The translations under genes and the position numbers were made by a program. The notes under the pieces were generated by a model that made no database searches, was not told the DNA's origin, and was given only the letters and a program-made list of their open reading frames with translations. Shown here piece after piece: positions 22,001 to 32,900 of a stretch of 64,000 nucleotides of DNA (its first letter is position 1; the number at the start of each line of letters is the position of its first letter). Where the stretch lies: NCBI GenBank assembly GCA_038021145.1, contig JBBPHT010000008.1, positions 1,798,001 through 1,862,000 on the forward strand, in the 5' to 3' direction. Origin of the DNA: Phyllosticta citriasiana. Its lineage: Eukaryota > Ascomycota > Dothideomycetes > Botryosphaeriales > Phyllostictaceae.

Positions 22001-25000
22001 TTGGTCGCCAATCAGCAGTGCACTGCTTATCGACATGAATGCGGAAGATTGAGGGGGTTGCTTTGGTGGTCTGAAGAGCGGTACCGGGCAGGAGGTCGTC
22101 GGTAAGCCAGCAGTAACCACGCACAAACGTTGACCGGAGGATAATTGTCAGAGCAAACAAAGGGTCGTGATAAGCAGACAAGAGGTGTGGCGGACGCAGA
22201 GGCGGACAGAACGCCACGCCCGGCCTCGAGGTCATCCGGAATGATACCCCTATTTGAATGCCTGCTTGCTCGCGCGACACGGCATGGCAACGGGCAGAGT
22301 GTTGCTTGTGAGCGGACACGAGAGCTTGGGTGCCACAACTTAGGCGCCTCGCCGCCTTGCCGCGGAAATACGGTGCCTTGTGAAGCAGGACCAAAGCAAG
22401 AGACGCGCACGCCTGCAACCGCGCAGAACAAGCCGCTGCGCGCCGAACGAATGGGGACGTGTGCGTCAGGTCGCAGCTTGGACGTTGCAAGTTGTAACTG
22501 AAACGCGTCAGATCTGCTTTTTCAAAAAGCCTCTTAGGTAGATCATCAGGTACTGTGTTTTCGTCGCAAACGTCATAGGAAGCACGTTGCCTTTTCACTG
22601 AGAGCAAGTGTTAGCTGAGGTGCCACCAAGAGCCAAGGGTACAGTGTTGGATGAAGTAAGGTGGGCAATGGGATGGCGTATGCAGTGTGCTCTGCTTTGC
22701 AGTCGTCAAGATAAGCGTTTGGTTGACAGAGCATGTCTTCGCTGCCAACTCCATTTCAGATCGAAGGGCAGCACAGTGATAGCAGCCAACCAGCGCTCCC
22801 AGACAAATTGCTAACTGCACTGCCCGGTCAGTGTGGCATCGGGCCTACTGCGCAAAAGGTGTTGAGTTTAATTTTTCGTCTCCCTTTGAGAGTGTGGGAC
22901 ATGCAGTCGTGCTGCTTACCACAGGCCGGGATTTGCTGAGGCAACCCTCGTGCCTATTGAGCTTGTTAGCGTCGGTGAAATGGCTCAAATTAGCAGGCGG
23001 CTGAGACGTTGAACGGAACACCCCCATATTTTCGATGGCGATAGCGGCGCAAAAGATACTCGCAAAAGAGTGTGTTGAGGATGTGGCGCTCGCCGACTCA
23101 TTCGTGTTGTGCTCATGGACGTGTTTGATTGCCAGCATGGTCCCTGAGACTGTGCCGATTGCCGTTCCCGCTGCTAAATTTTACTCGCTCCCCGCCACTT
23201 CGAATTGCTCCCAAGGGCCTCTTGCACCGGCCGGTCAAGATTTTGCATGATTAGCGCCCGTAGAGATGCACGGGTGGAGGTGTTGTTTTTTTTTTTTTTT
23301 TTTTTTCCCTCCACCACTAGCCCGAGAAGATTTTGAAGAGACACGAGGTGGCGAATATTCAGCCTCCCTATTCCTGACCAGCGAGGCTGTTGGTAGCGAT
23401 AATTTAGCAGAATACAATTTCTGCGACTACGGCCATGGTGCGACACCAAGCCTTGCGCACGTAATGGATATTCGAGTTTGATGTCTGCGGTACGTTGATA
23501 AGCTGAAAATACAGCAGCATGGCTGACTGTCCGGGGCCCCGGCTGTTGCTGTCACAGCCAAAATTTGCAGTCATTGGATGGCCACTCATCGAGATTGCTG
23601 TGACGGTGGGACGCCGACCTTCAGGACACACGCCCTGCATTGAAGGTATTGTAAGAGACATGCATGGACGGTGTCTGCAAAACATGGTATTCACAGTGTC
23701 ATTCCACTGTTGTGTCGAGGCAACAGGCGCGGAGAACGCAGTAGGTTAGGTTCGCTTTAGCGTGGGAGGACCCATCGACTGCCTATTAGCGGCGTGGGGA
23801 AGCCTGGGTTCTGAAGGCAAACTGCGGGGAGAGCTCGTGATAGCTGGCTGTGGAGAATTGTCTGGAGTGCGTGCTGCTGGAGATTGAGGAGAACAGAGGG
23901 GGATCCAGACCAGTTGCAAGGCCGCGAACACTCCCAAGAGGCCTTGATGTCCGCAGGTGGTGCTTGTCCGTGGCGCTAACCCCTGAAGCCAGATTCCTGC
24001 GCATATCGAACGTCAAGGCTGAAGGACGTCAATGGAGAGATCGGCATTCTGGCTGCGACCGGAAGACCGGCTTCCCTTTCCCTTTCCACGTTCCTCGCCC
24101 TCCGCGCACCACTGCTTCTCCAGGCCTCATTGGCGGCTGTCACTGAGATGGCGTGGACCCTTGAGGCGCTTCGCCGTCAGCCTTGGCGGCCACGGGTCGG
24201 GGTGGCTCCGCGATGGTGGAGAAGTGGTTTTGACCAACGTCAATCAACGCCACCACTGCGAGCATCTCCTGTTGAGTTGAGGATTGGCAACGATCTGCTC
24301 TAACGTCACCGTGTGACGATCTTGGGCCCGGAAAGACGGCCGCGTCGAAAGGTGAGGCGAGGCGGTCGTCCGGCTTTGGGCGCCATAAGACGTCGGTTCA
24401 AGCCAACACCAACGGACAGCCAAAGGAGAAGACGGTGCCGAAATGCTCAAAGCAGCGGTCTCGAGTAGAGGACGGAAAACCGCGGCGGCCAGGGAGGATT
24501 CTGATAAGCCAAGCGTCAAGTCCGGCAACCCCTGGCCATGTCGAAAAAGCGTCGGATGCTAGACTGAGGGTCCAGACTGTTGATTCGCAGCTTATCCAGG
24601 AGGAGTGTGGCGCCGTGGGGCCTTCATGCTGGGACCGTGGGCTGTAGGGCAGGGATGGTGCGGCATCAGCAGCGACGGTGACTTGCAGATACTTGGGCGG
24701 TACGAGCGGCTCTGGCGTGCGAATGGATGAGGGGAGTTGTGGGTGTGTTGGGAGCAGGGAGCGCGAGCGATGTCTGTGTGGAGCGACGCCGACCCCGCAT
24801 GCTCCATGTCCCTCGCCCTGCGGATGATCCGACGTGAGAGATATGGCGACCTGCATTGGACGGTGGCGTGCTGTCGTACGCTAGAAATCGTCGTCAAGAG
24901 GGTAGCTCCGGTGTTGCCAGTGCACACGACACCAGGACAGCAGACGAAGAGAAGAAGCGTTCCGTAGACATGAGCGACAAAGACGGCGACAACGACGACA

Positions 25001-25087
25001 TGGCATTTAGCTGCTACATATAGGCTCGCTCTGATTGGTCGGACTCGCGAGCCTTGGCATGACATCGACGTCGCCTCCACCCGATGG
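19062..25087. other. 6 kb stretch with no supportable gene
   Basis: This lies between the divergent 5' ends of the knottin gene and the BolA gene. Open frames are short and mostly overlap on opposite strands. One stretch on the minus strand at about 20240-20480 reads like a helical protein segment, with VVLDECAYLQAP in the middle, but has no ATG and no recognisable family. Small repeats occur: GCAA near 20808-20834, CGTG near 21884-21895, CTGCG near 21680-21700 and poly-T at 23285-23307. The part next to 19062 holds the knottin promoter. Confidence 0.45.
19167..19174 (-). promoter_or_regulatory. TATA box of the knottin gene
   Basis: TATAAATA on the minus strand, about 105 bases upstream of the chosen start codon. 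Spacing and sequence fit a core promoter of a strongly regulated secreted-protein gene. The assignment is by position and sequence only. Confidence 0.5.
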
Positions 25088-25780
25088 ATGTTGATTGCGC
25101 GCTTCAGTCGCAACACCAAGCCCTCCATCTTCGCTCTCCCCAGCAGGTACGCGTTCGGCCTACGCCTCCTCTCCTCCCGCCGCACCTCTGACCATGACCC
25201 AGGCCCAATGGCCCCCTCTCGAGTAGCCCTGCGCCTAGCCGGCTCTCTTGGCTACCACATCGTTTCGCGGGCGGCAACAACGGCCTCGAGAGCTGCGCCC
25301 TCGTATCTCCGAACCACACGACCCGCCGTGCGCTCGTCGCCGTTTCGCCGTGTAACTTGGCGCGCATACTCAACAGAAGCCCCTCCGACGGCGACTTCGG
25401 ACGTGGAACCTCCGGACTTTCTATCCGAGGGCGAGCTTCATGTCTTTCGCAAGATTAAGCAAGAGCTGGACCCAGTACGGTTAGAGGTAGGGCAGACCCT
25501 CTGAGACATGCAGCAGCAGCAGCAGCAGAGCTGGTATCCATGGCGATTGGTCTTCTTTCGTTGTCGTTGCCAGAATGCAGGGCAATATATGCTGAGACAG
25601 CGGCGAATGCAGGTCCAAGACATCAGTGGCGGCTGCGGCTCCATGTACGCGCTGTACATTGAGTCTCCCAAGTTCAAGGGCTTGACTGTCATCAAACAGC
25701 ACAAGATGGTCAACGAGATTCTGGCAGACGAGATCAAATCATGGCATGGCGTTCAATTGCGGACAAAGGCTGCGGCATAG
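25088..25780 (+). CDS. Mitochondrial BolA-like protein (Fe-S cluster factor)
   Basis: Two exons, 25088-25486 and 25613-25780, encode 188 residues. The intron (126 bases) starts GTAGGG, ends TGCAG and contains a CAG run. Splicing joins LDPVRLEV to QDISGGCGSMYALYIESP, the core of the BolA domain, whose C-terminal IKQHKMVNEIL and the conserved His are present. BolA proteins work with monothiol glutaredoxins and Nfu1 to hand 4Fe-4S clusters to target proteins. The first 95 residues are Arg/Ser/Ala-rich and end in a typical matrix presequence (RAYSTEAP), so the mitochondrial Bol1/Bol3 branch is likely. ATG 25208, at residue 41, starts an equally good presequence and may be the true start. Confidence 0.85.
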
Positions 25781-26684
25781 CCTGGCGTGGGGTATAAATG
25801 TGCTTGTATTGGCGACAAGGCTCTGCATATCCACTTTGTGGGGTATGTAATGCACTGGAAGGCTTTGGTTCAACGGACAATTTATGACATGAATTAGTAT
25901 TTGCACTTGTAGAGAAATATCAATATCCTGTACTCAGTATAAGCAGCCAAAGCTGTATTACACGGATTTCCAAACAACCTCAAGAATTTCCAAGAGCCGT
26001 AATGGCCTCTTTCTGCTCATTCATGATCAACTTAGCGAGAAAGGCAGCCAAGTCGTGTAGTCGGCGTATACTGAAGCGGCGAGTCTGTCTAAGCGTCGAT
26101 GTGGACGTGCGGCGGAAATGAAGTTGAATCGCTGCTCAAGACGGATGGAAGACATGAGACGAAGCGTTCGGCATCAGGTAAGGCAGCTGTGAAGTGTATT
26201 CAAGGCGATTGAGGCGACGGAGAGATGTTAGGACGAGAGGAATTCTCACTCTTCTTCTCGACGCGTGCTTCTACATCACTCCACAAGGAAAGCAATTTTG
26301 CATTATGCCACACATGACAGGACGAAGAGAATTGAAATTTGCTTCTCATTATTGTACATCATGGCATGTAGCTCTTTCTTATTAAGCGCGCCTCCACACA
26401 CATCAAGAAGCGCCCTGAAGACTATCCCGAGCAGAAATCCCTCTCCCCTACATCAGTAACATCCGCAGCCACAAGAGTCAAGGCCGGAATGTCTTTGTCT
26501 AGTAGGGGGTCCAGGCCATACCAAATCAGAACCAGACGCATCATCATCACATTGGCAACTCTGTTCATTCGTGAATGGAATAAGACAAGAAGCAGCGGAG
26601 ATTGGGGGGGATTTTTTCGTCAAACTACATATCGTACAAGGAAATCCGGCAGCTTACTTATGGACAAGTACGAAAGACAGAAGA
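25781..26684. other. Convergent intergenic region, no certain gene
   Basis: This lies between the ends of BolA (+) and MRH4 (-). A 42-codon minus-strand frame (about 26153-26025) and an overlapping minus frame ending near 25990 both look slightly protein-like, but neither can be assigned. The rest is AT-richer 3' flank. Confidence 0.4.
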
Positions 26685-29360
26685 CTAGATGAGAGCCTGT
26701 CCCTTGAACATGGTCTCGCGGACTTCCTTGACAACGTCGGCCCTGTCGCCTTTGCCCAGCAGCACAATGGCGCGGCCGCGCCTGCCCATGCGTCCCGTGC
26801 GTCCGATACGGTGGATGAAGTCAATAGTCGTGTGCGGCACATCGTACAGCACGACGTGGCGCACGGCCGTTGTGTCGATGCCACGCGAGCCCAGGTCCGT
26901 CGCCACAAGTATCTTGGTGTTGGGGAACTTGGACGGCGTCGCGACGGGCGACGCTGCCTTTTCTTCATCGCTCTTCTTCTTGATTTCTCGCTTGTCGATG
27001 TAGAGGCTGCTGCCAAACTCGGCCAGGACTTGTGCTTGCCGCTCCATGCCTGCGTCGCGGTTCAACGCTACAGCGTCGAAGCCCTTTTTCTTCAGGTACT
27101 CGGCGACCTCAACAGATTTTTCGCGCTCGTTGACAAAGACGATGATACGCTTGGTCGGGGCGACCTCGCGCTCTTCATCCCAATGTTCTACCTGCGACTT
27201 TGCGATCTGGTGAAGCGTCTCTGCACATGCCAAATCTTTGTTGCCTCGGTAAGGGTCTTGATTAACATTGACAACAGCCATCTGCACACGCCGGGGGATT
27301 GCGTGGATATTGGGGGTTACCAGACGGATGGTGTCAGGGAAGTGCTTGCGCAAGTACCCATCCATGCTGTTGGGGATGGTAGCTGAACAAAAAATGAGTT
27401 GGTTCAAAGAAGGGGTTGATTTGTCGATGATATTGGTGGTGAGGGGTGAGAAGGACCGATCCAGGAGAGAGTCAGCTTCATCAACGACAAGATGCGTGAC
27501 GCGGCTGAAGATGTTGGGGTCACTCTCGCCGATGCTGGCGAGGAGATGCGGCGTCGAGATGACCATGTCAACTCCTTGAGGTGAAAACAGAGTATTCCTG
27601 ATGCGCGTCGGACTAAAGACGGCAGAGATGAGCGCAGCTCTGAACTTGACTGTGTGTGAAAAAGATTTGGCAAGCGCGCCGACCTGTTGAACCAGTTCTG
27701 CAGAAGGCACGAGAATGATGACTCGCGGTCTTCCAGCATTGGGATTCTCTTGGCCAGAGAGCGGAGGGGGCTCAAGTTCAAACATTTTAGAGTCCTCTTT
27801 GTCCTGCTTTTCTTGTTCCTTGGCCACTTCCTCTTGTTTCTCTTTCAACTCGGCACGTTTCATTGCGTCAATGATCGGAACCATGTAGGCCAGGGTCTTA
27901 CCAGAACCGGTCTCAGCTGCCAACAGGAATTGCTCCATGTTGGAGGACTTCTCCCTATCCATACCCAACAAAGCAGGTATAGCGACACGCTGGGCCGGAG
28001 TCGGCTGCACAGAGGCTACGCCGGGCAGGCCCTGTGAAGGAATCGATTCCTGAACTTCAGGCAATAAATCGAAGTAGAGGAAATCGTCCAGCTCAGAAAT
28101 CCTGTCCTTAATGGAGGTTCGACGGTTGTAGGATATAGGCTCCAAAGTCTGCTGCATTTTCAATGCGTGAAAGTGTTCTTTACCCTTGCTCTTCCTCTTC
28201 AAATCTCCATTGGAAGACGGATCTTGTCTCCGGTCATGACGAGTTCCCGCCCCAAATTTTGAACGACCGACGCCAACGGGGGGCGCGCTCTTTGACCTTT
28301 CAAATCCCCCCCGATTTCTTTCCCTCCGTTGTGGCGGCACCAAGTCTCTTGGTGCTTCCGTGCGGTTCAAGTGACCTGGAGAGTCATCGTCTCGCCGAAA
28401 AGACTTTCTCTCACCAAAGTCCTTGCGCGGGCCCCGGAAGGAGTCGTCTCGTTGAAAGGGCTTGCGCGGTCCGCGGGAGGAATCGTCTCGCTGGAAAGGC
28501 TTGCGCGGGCCGCGGAAGGAGTCATCTCGCTGAATAGGTTTTCTCTCGGCAAAATCCTTGCGCGGCCCTCTGGAGAATTCGTCTCGCTGAATAGGTTTTC
28601 TCTCGGCAAAATCCTTGCGCGGCCCTCTGGAGAATTCGTCTCGCTGAATAGGTTTTCTCTCGGCAAAATCCTTGCGCGGCCCTTTGGAGAATTCGTCTCG
28701 CTGGAAAGGTTTTCTCTCGGCAAAATCCTTGCGTGGCCCTCTGGAGAATTCGTCTCGCTGGAAAGGTTTTCTCTCGGCAAAATCCTTGCGCGGCCTCCGG
28801 GAGGACTCGTCTCGCTGAAAAGGTTTTCTCTCGGCAAAATCCTTGCGCGACCCCCGGGAGGAGTCGTCTCGCTGAAAAGGTTTTCTCTCAGCAAAGTCCT
28901 TGCGCGGTCCCCGGGAGGAGTCGTCTCGCTGAAAAGGTTTTCTCTCAGCAAAGTCCTTGCGCGGTCCCCGAGAAGGCGAAGGCGCGTCCCTCGGCGTGTT
29001 TGAATTTTCCCCATTTGTGAATTTGGAGTCAAAACTTTTGAAGCTCGTTGGAGGCTTGCTTTTCGGGCGATCAGATTTGCCAAAAGGGTCGTCGTCTACA
29101 AACGAGGGCCGTTTGGTTCGAACTGGTTCCGCGGCCCACGACGAGCGTGTCGGGGGGTTCGAGTTTCTTGATGCTCTAGATTTGGGGTTTGCTTGTCCCA
29201 CCCGTTTGGAGAGTGTCATGCGAGAGGGGGCGCGCTTGGTGAATTTTGAGGCAAATCGCGACTGCTGCAACAACGCGCCAGTGACGGTAGGACGCGTCGA
29301 GGAAAAGAGGCCACGAACTTCGCATCGAGGGCAGAGGGCGGAGGCGGAGGCGCGCAGCAT
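26685..29360 (-). CDS. MRH4: Mitochondrial DEAD-box RNA helicase MRH4
   Basis: A single exon of 891 residues. ATG 29360 is used: an open frame continues upstream only from a GTG, and MLRASASALCPRCEVRG looks like a matrix presequence. Helicase motifs are intact: AETGSGKT at 482-489, DEAD at 627-630, SAT at 659-661, ATDLGSRGID near 820-829 and HRIGRTGR near 850-857. MRH4 is needed for late assembly of the large mitochondrial ribosomal subunit. Unusually, residues 131-327 are a tandem array of a 19-residue basic/acidic unit (RGPRKDFAERKPFQRD plus three variable residues): eight full units, two 13-residue units and one diverged unit. The array sits between the presequence and the helicase core, making the protein longer than I would expect for the family. 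It is divergent from BUD4. Confidence 0.9.
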   Translation of the reverse strand: MLRASASALCPRCEVRGLFSSTRPTVTGALLQQSRFASKFTKRAPSRMTLSKRVGQANPKSRASRNSNPPTRSSWAAEPVRTKRPSFVDDDPFGKSDRPKSKPPTSFKSFDSKFTNGENSNTPRDAPSPSRGPRKDFAERKPFQRDDSSRGPRKDFAERKPFQRDDSSRGSRKDFAERKPFQRDESSRRPRKDFAERKPFQRDEFSRGPRKDFAERKPFQRDEFSKGPRKDFAERKPIQRDEFSRGPRKDFAERKPIQRDEFSRGPRKDFAERKPIQRDDSFRGPRKPFQRDDSSRGPRKPFQRDDSFRGPRKDFGERKSFRRDDDSPGHLNRTEAPRDLVPPQRRERNRGGFERSKSAPPVGVGRSKFGAGTRHDRRQDPSSNGDLKRKSKGKEHFHALKMQQTLEPISYNRRTSIKDRISELDDFLYFDLLPEVQESIPSQGLPGVASVQPTPAQRVAIPALLGMDREKSSNMEQFLLAAETGSGKTLAYMVPIIDAMKRAELKEKQEEVAKEQEKQDKEDSKMFELEPPPLSGQENPNAGRPRVIILVPSAELVQQVGALAKSFSHTVKFRAALISAVFSPTRIRNTLFSPQGVDMVISTPHLLASIGESDPNIFSRVTHLVVDEADSLLDRSFSPLTTNIIDKSTPSLNQLIFCSATIPNSMDGYLRKHFPDTIRLVTPNIHAIPRRVQMAVVNVNQDPYRGNKDLACAETLHQIAKSQVEHWDEEREVAPTKRIIVFVNEREKSVEVAEYLKKKGFDAVALNRDAGMERQAQVLAEFGSSLYIDKREIKKKSDEEKAASPVATPSKFPNTKILVATDLGSRGIDTTAVRHVVLYDVPHTTIDFIHRIGRTGRMGRRGRAIVLLGKGDRADVVKEVRETMFKGQALI
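28380..28970 (-). repeat. 57-base coding minisatellite in MRH4
   Basis: Eleven tandem units, eight of 57 bases, two of 39 bases that lack the same 18 bases, and one diverged 57-base unit at the 3' end of the array. All lengths are multiples of three. Neighbouring units around 28545-28720 are nearly identical at DNA level, so the array is young or is being homogenised. Confidence 0.9.
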
Positions 29361-29933
29361 GATGGCTGGGGTTTGAGGTTGAAAACCTCCAGCAAAAGAT
29401 GGCAATGGCAAGAATTGGGAGGAAAGTGAGAATTTGAGAGGCAAAAAATAGTGCCAGAGGTGCAAAAAGTTTCCCAGCCCGGCGTCGAGGCGGGCGGTGA
29501 GGCTGCACGGTGGCTGAAGCGGCACGGGCCAGGAGATGTGGCTGGTGGGTACCTAGTGGCTGGTGGCTGGTTGCTGAGCTCAGGCGGCGACAAGGGGTCC
29601 GTGGTTCCCCCGGTGATAAGCGCTGGAACAACACAACAGACGGCGCTAGCCTAGAAGGATCCGACCATCACAACCACCACCACCCTTCCCGTCTTCTGTT
29701 CCGTACCCAAGCCTCCAGCCTTTTTCCTCCTCCTCACCTTTTTCCCTCCCACCCCGTCTCTTTTTTCTCCGTTCGTCTGTCGACCAGCGTGCATTTGTTC
29801 ACTCTTTCAGCCGGCGCTCTGCTCTCACCAACCTCGGCCACTGCGCTGCATTCCTCGCTTCTGACAGCATTCCTGATCATATCGGCCAATTCACCGTCCT
29901 CGAGTCCACGCATCACTCTCCGACTGGCTCGAG
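29361..29933. promoter_or_regulatory. Divergent MRH4/BUD4 promoter region
   Basis: 573 bases between the start codons of two head-to-head genes. The BUD4 side (29680-29930) is strongly pyrimidine-rich, as expected for its leader. I see no clear TATA box. Confidence 0.6.
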
Positions 29934-32900
29934 ATGCCCACTGAGGCAGTATGTTTTCCTCACCTAGCCTCGCTCTCTCTCTCCTCATCACGCATCTTAC
30001 TTACCATTGCAACGCGCTTCAGGTTGAGCCTCTACGTCCAAGCAAAAACAGATCCACTATATCGCCCGTCAACACCATGGCCAATAGCCCCGGCCCGCTG
30101 CGCGAGCTCAGCCCAGTGGAGCGCCGTAGAAACTCTCCCAGCTACAATCAACTGACTAAGGTCCGTTTCGCCGCATTCCTCTGCTTCTTGTGTGACTGAC
30201 ATTTGTCCAGAAGCCCATGGCCGCCCGGGACACGTCCCCGCTCGACACCTCACCTTTTGGAGCCTCCAAACACCGCTTCTGGCAGTCCCGCGATCCCAAT
30301 TCTTCCAGTTTGCAGGATTCCGAAAACTCCTTCGAAGGCACACAGACGCTTTCGCCAAAGCGCAACTCGATTGAGAACCTGATGAAGGCGTCGCGTGTCA
30401 AGAACAGCACCATGTTTGCGCGCGAGACAAAAGACCATTACGACCCTACCAAACTTCCTGTCGTCGAGCGTCCGCTGGCAGCGGGCCGACCGCTCAGCGC
30501 GCAGGGCTATGTACCCCGCGGATTTGATCCTCTTCGCAACCGCGAGAACCTGAAGACCCATCACCGTGGCGAAAGTGAGCCCAAGGTCGCCTCTGCGACT
30601 TCAAAAATCGACGGTGGATACGTGACCAACTCTCCGCCCAAGCCAAGTACTTCGCCTCTGCGCTCCTCCCTGTCGCGCAATGGTCGCTTCAGCCAGGGCT
30701 GCGATAACGACTCAAGTGTGATTTCCTCGGACGATGAATACGTCGGCGACGGCCCTGCGCGACCTCTGCGCCGCCACGCAAAGAGTGTCACCTTTGAGGC
30801 CAAGCCGCCAGTAATCAACGAATACGAAATGGTCACTCCAGAGCCGTCGCTGGCCTCGCGGGAGGGAAGCTGTGAGTCCGGAGAGGAAGATGAAGAAGAG
30901 GACTACGAGTTTGAAGGCGATTCCATGGACAGGGACGACAGTTTCGATGCTTCTCTGGAGGATACTGATAAGACGCCAGTTGTCCTGCCTGAGGATTGGC
31001 GCCATATGAGCCCTGAGGTTGCCAACCACGAGCTTGCTGATACCTTTGAGGATCCATTCACTAGCAATGACTCCGATCCTGACGCCGACGGCGACCAGCT
31101 CGAGCCTACGCGGGAGCGTTCTCATAGCTCTGACGGAGAGCAGCGACCTTTGCCTCCGCTGCCTCAGTTCCAAAACTCACCTCCTGACACACCTCGCGGA
31201 AGGAGAGAGTCGAACGACGGCATCGCCGCTGCCGCCGAGCGCGTGAGTAACGCTCATCGGACCCTCCCTTCTCCTCCCCGCGTTGCGGCTAATTTTTCCA
31301 AGGCGGATATTCTCAACATTGGCGGAGCTTCGATGACTCTGGAAGATCGCCTGGACCTCATGGGCATCAAAGACTCACGCGAAGGAACGCCTACAAAGGC
31401 TCTGGAAGCTGCCATTGATTTAGACGACAAGCATGAGACCAAGGACGTCGGCGAAGGACAGCCTGAGGGTAGCTCTACGCTCGAGTCGTTCAACATTCCT
31501 CCCATCTCTCGCGAGGCTATCATGGAAAAGGTCAAGAGTGCCCATTACGATGACTACAATTACACAGAACAGCCTTCCATGATGTCAGAGCAGAACTACG
31601 GAGACATCTCTGACTATGACCACGATCCTGATGTCCCCATTCAATCACGCGAAGTTTCCTCCAACTTCGAGGTGGACGTTCCAGATCTTCCAGTCACTGC
31701 TGTCAAGCTTGAAGATGGGGAGAGTGCATTTGATCTGAACTCCATTCCAGAGATGCACAGCCCAGGAAGCTCGCCGGGTCGCGGAAGCTCGGAGCGCGAA
31801 GGATCCGTCATCCACTATGACATTAGCGGGAACGATGCTGATTCAGACGATGGCAGCCACTACTCATCAGATGATGTTGAAGAGAAGCCGAGTCAGCAGA
31901 ACAGTACTGATGACGATGATGGTCCTCCCACACCCAAGGCAGACAGTGTTGCCGCCACAGAAGGTGGGTATTTGGTGCCGAAGAGTACCCACAGCAAGAT
32001 TGACGGCTTGCCAGACTTTGGGTCGTTCGAAAATGTGGAAGACTTTCACCTCCAGCTTCAGTCCTACCTTGGCAAGTCTCGATCCCCTCCACCTGCTGAT
32101 GCCACCGTGGACGCTGCTCCTAAACTGGAGCCCGACGAGGACTTTATTCAGCGGCCTGTCACTCCACCAGAGCAAACCGACGACGAAAACACCCTCAACA
32201 CAGAGGACGAGGACCCCGGAACTCCTGAGTCTGTTATCAGACATCCGATTCAACAAGATGAGCGGGAAGACTCCGAAGTCGATGAGCCAACGGCTACCAT
32301 TAAGGCGCCTGGCGGCATCTTGAAGACGCGCACTTCTTCGACTCCGAGCGACTTTTCAACCATGGCTGCGACTCGCCGGCAAGTCAGTGGGGAACGGCCG
32401 CCACCCATTCCAGAAAAGCACACTGGGCGTCTTTCATTGACGGCAGAAATCGAAGAGCCTTCTCAGTTGTCTCATGTTTCTGAAGAGCGCTCTTCTGAAA
32501 TGGGCTGCTCGGAAGGGTCCCGCGAGGAGCAAGGTTCTGACTGGGAGACGAAGAGTGAAGGCGGTGAACCGAAGCGCCGCCAGTCGTTCAAGATGAAGTT
32601 GGATTTTCCCATGGGCGACATTGGTGAAGACTTGAGCTTCGACCTGGACCGCGAGTTTGACCGGGTCGTCGAATCTCAAAAGGTAAAGCATCCTGAACTT
32701 CCGATAACAAGAGGCCGTGGCTAACAGACCTCTTTGTAAATAGAAGGGTTATCTGATGCGCCAAAACACAAAGATTGTCTACGCCAGCAGCCGCAAATTT
32801 AGCGATGAGACTCCGTCTGACAATTCTGCCAACGCATCAACAACATCCACAGCGCCTGCCACCGAGCATGGCCTGCTTGCGCCGCCAGGGTCCAGACCCA

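Noticed and set aside
21377..22607. Overlapping minus-strand frames of 249 and 217 codons
   Set aside because: Arg/Ser/His-rich, no motif, several frames open on both strands in GC-rich DNA.
25985..26153. Two overlapping minus-strand frames between BolA and MRH4, one ending MNEQKEAITALGNS
   Set aside because: Each is short; I could not find splice sites joining them or a family, so I do not call a gene.
28163..29003. Open frames on the plus strand and in another minus frame across the MRH4 repeat
   Set aside because: They arise because the 57-base unit has no stop in several frames. Only the MRH4 frame connects to helicase motifs.
29361..29525. Extension of the MRH4 frame upstream of ATG 29360
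   Set aside because: It begins at GTG, not ATG, and would bury the mitochondrial presequence.
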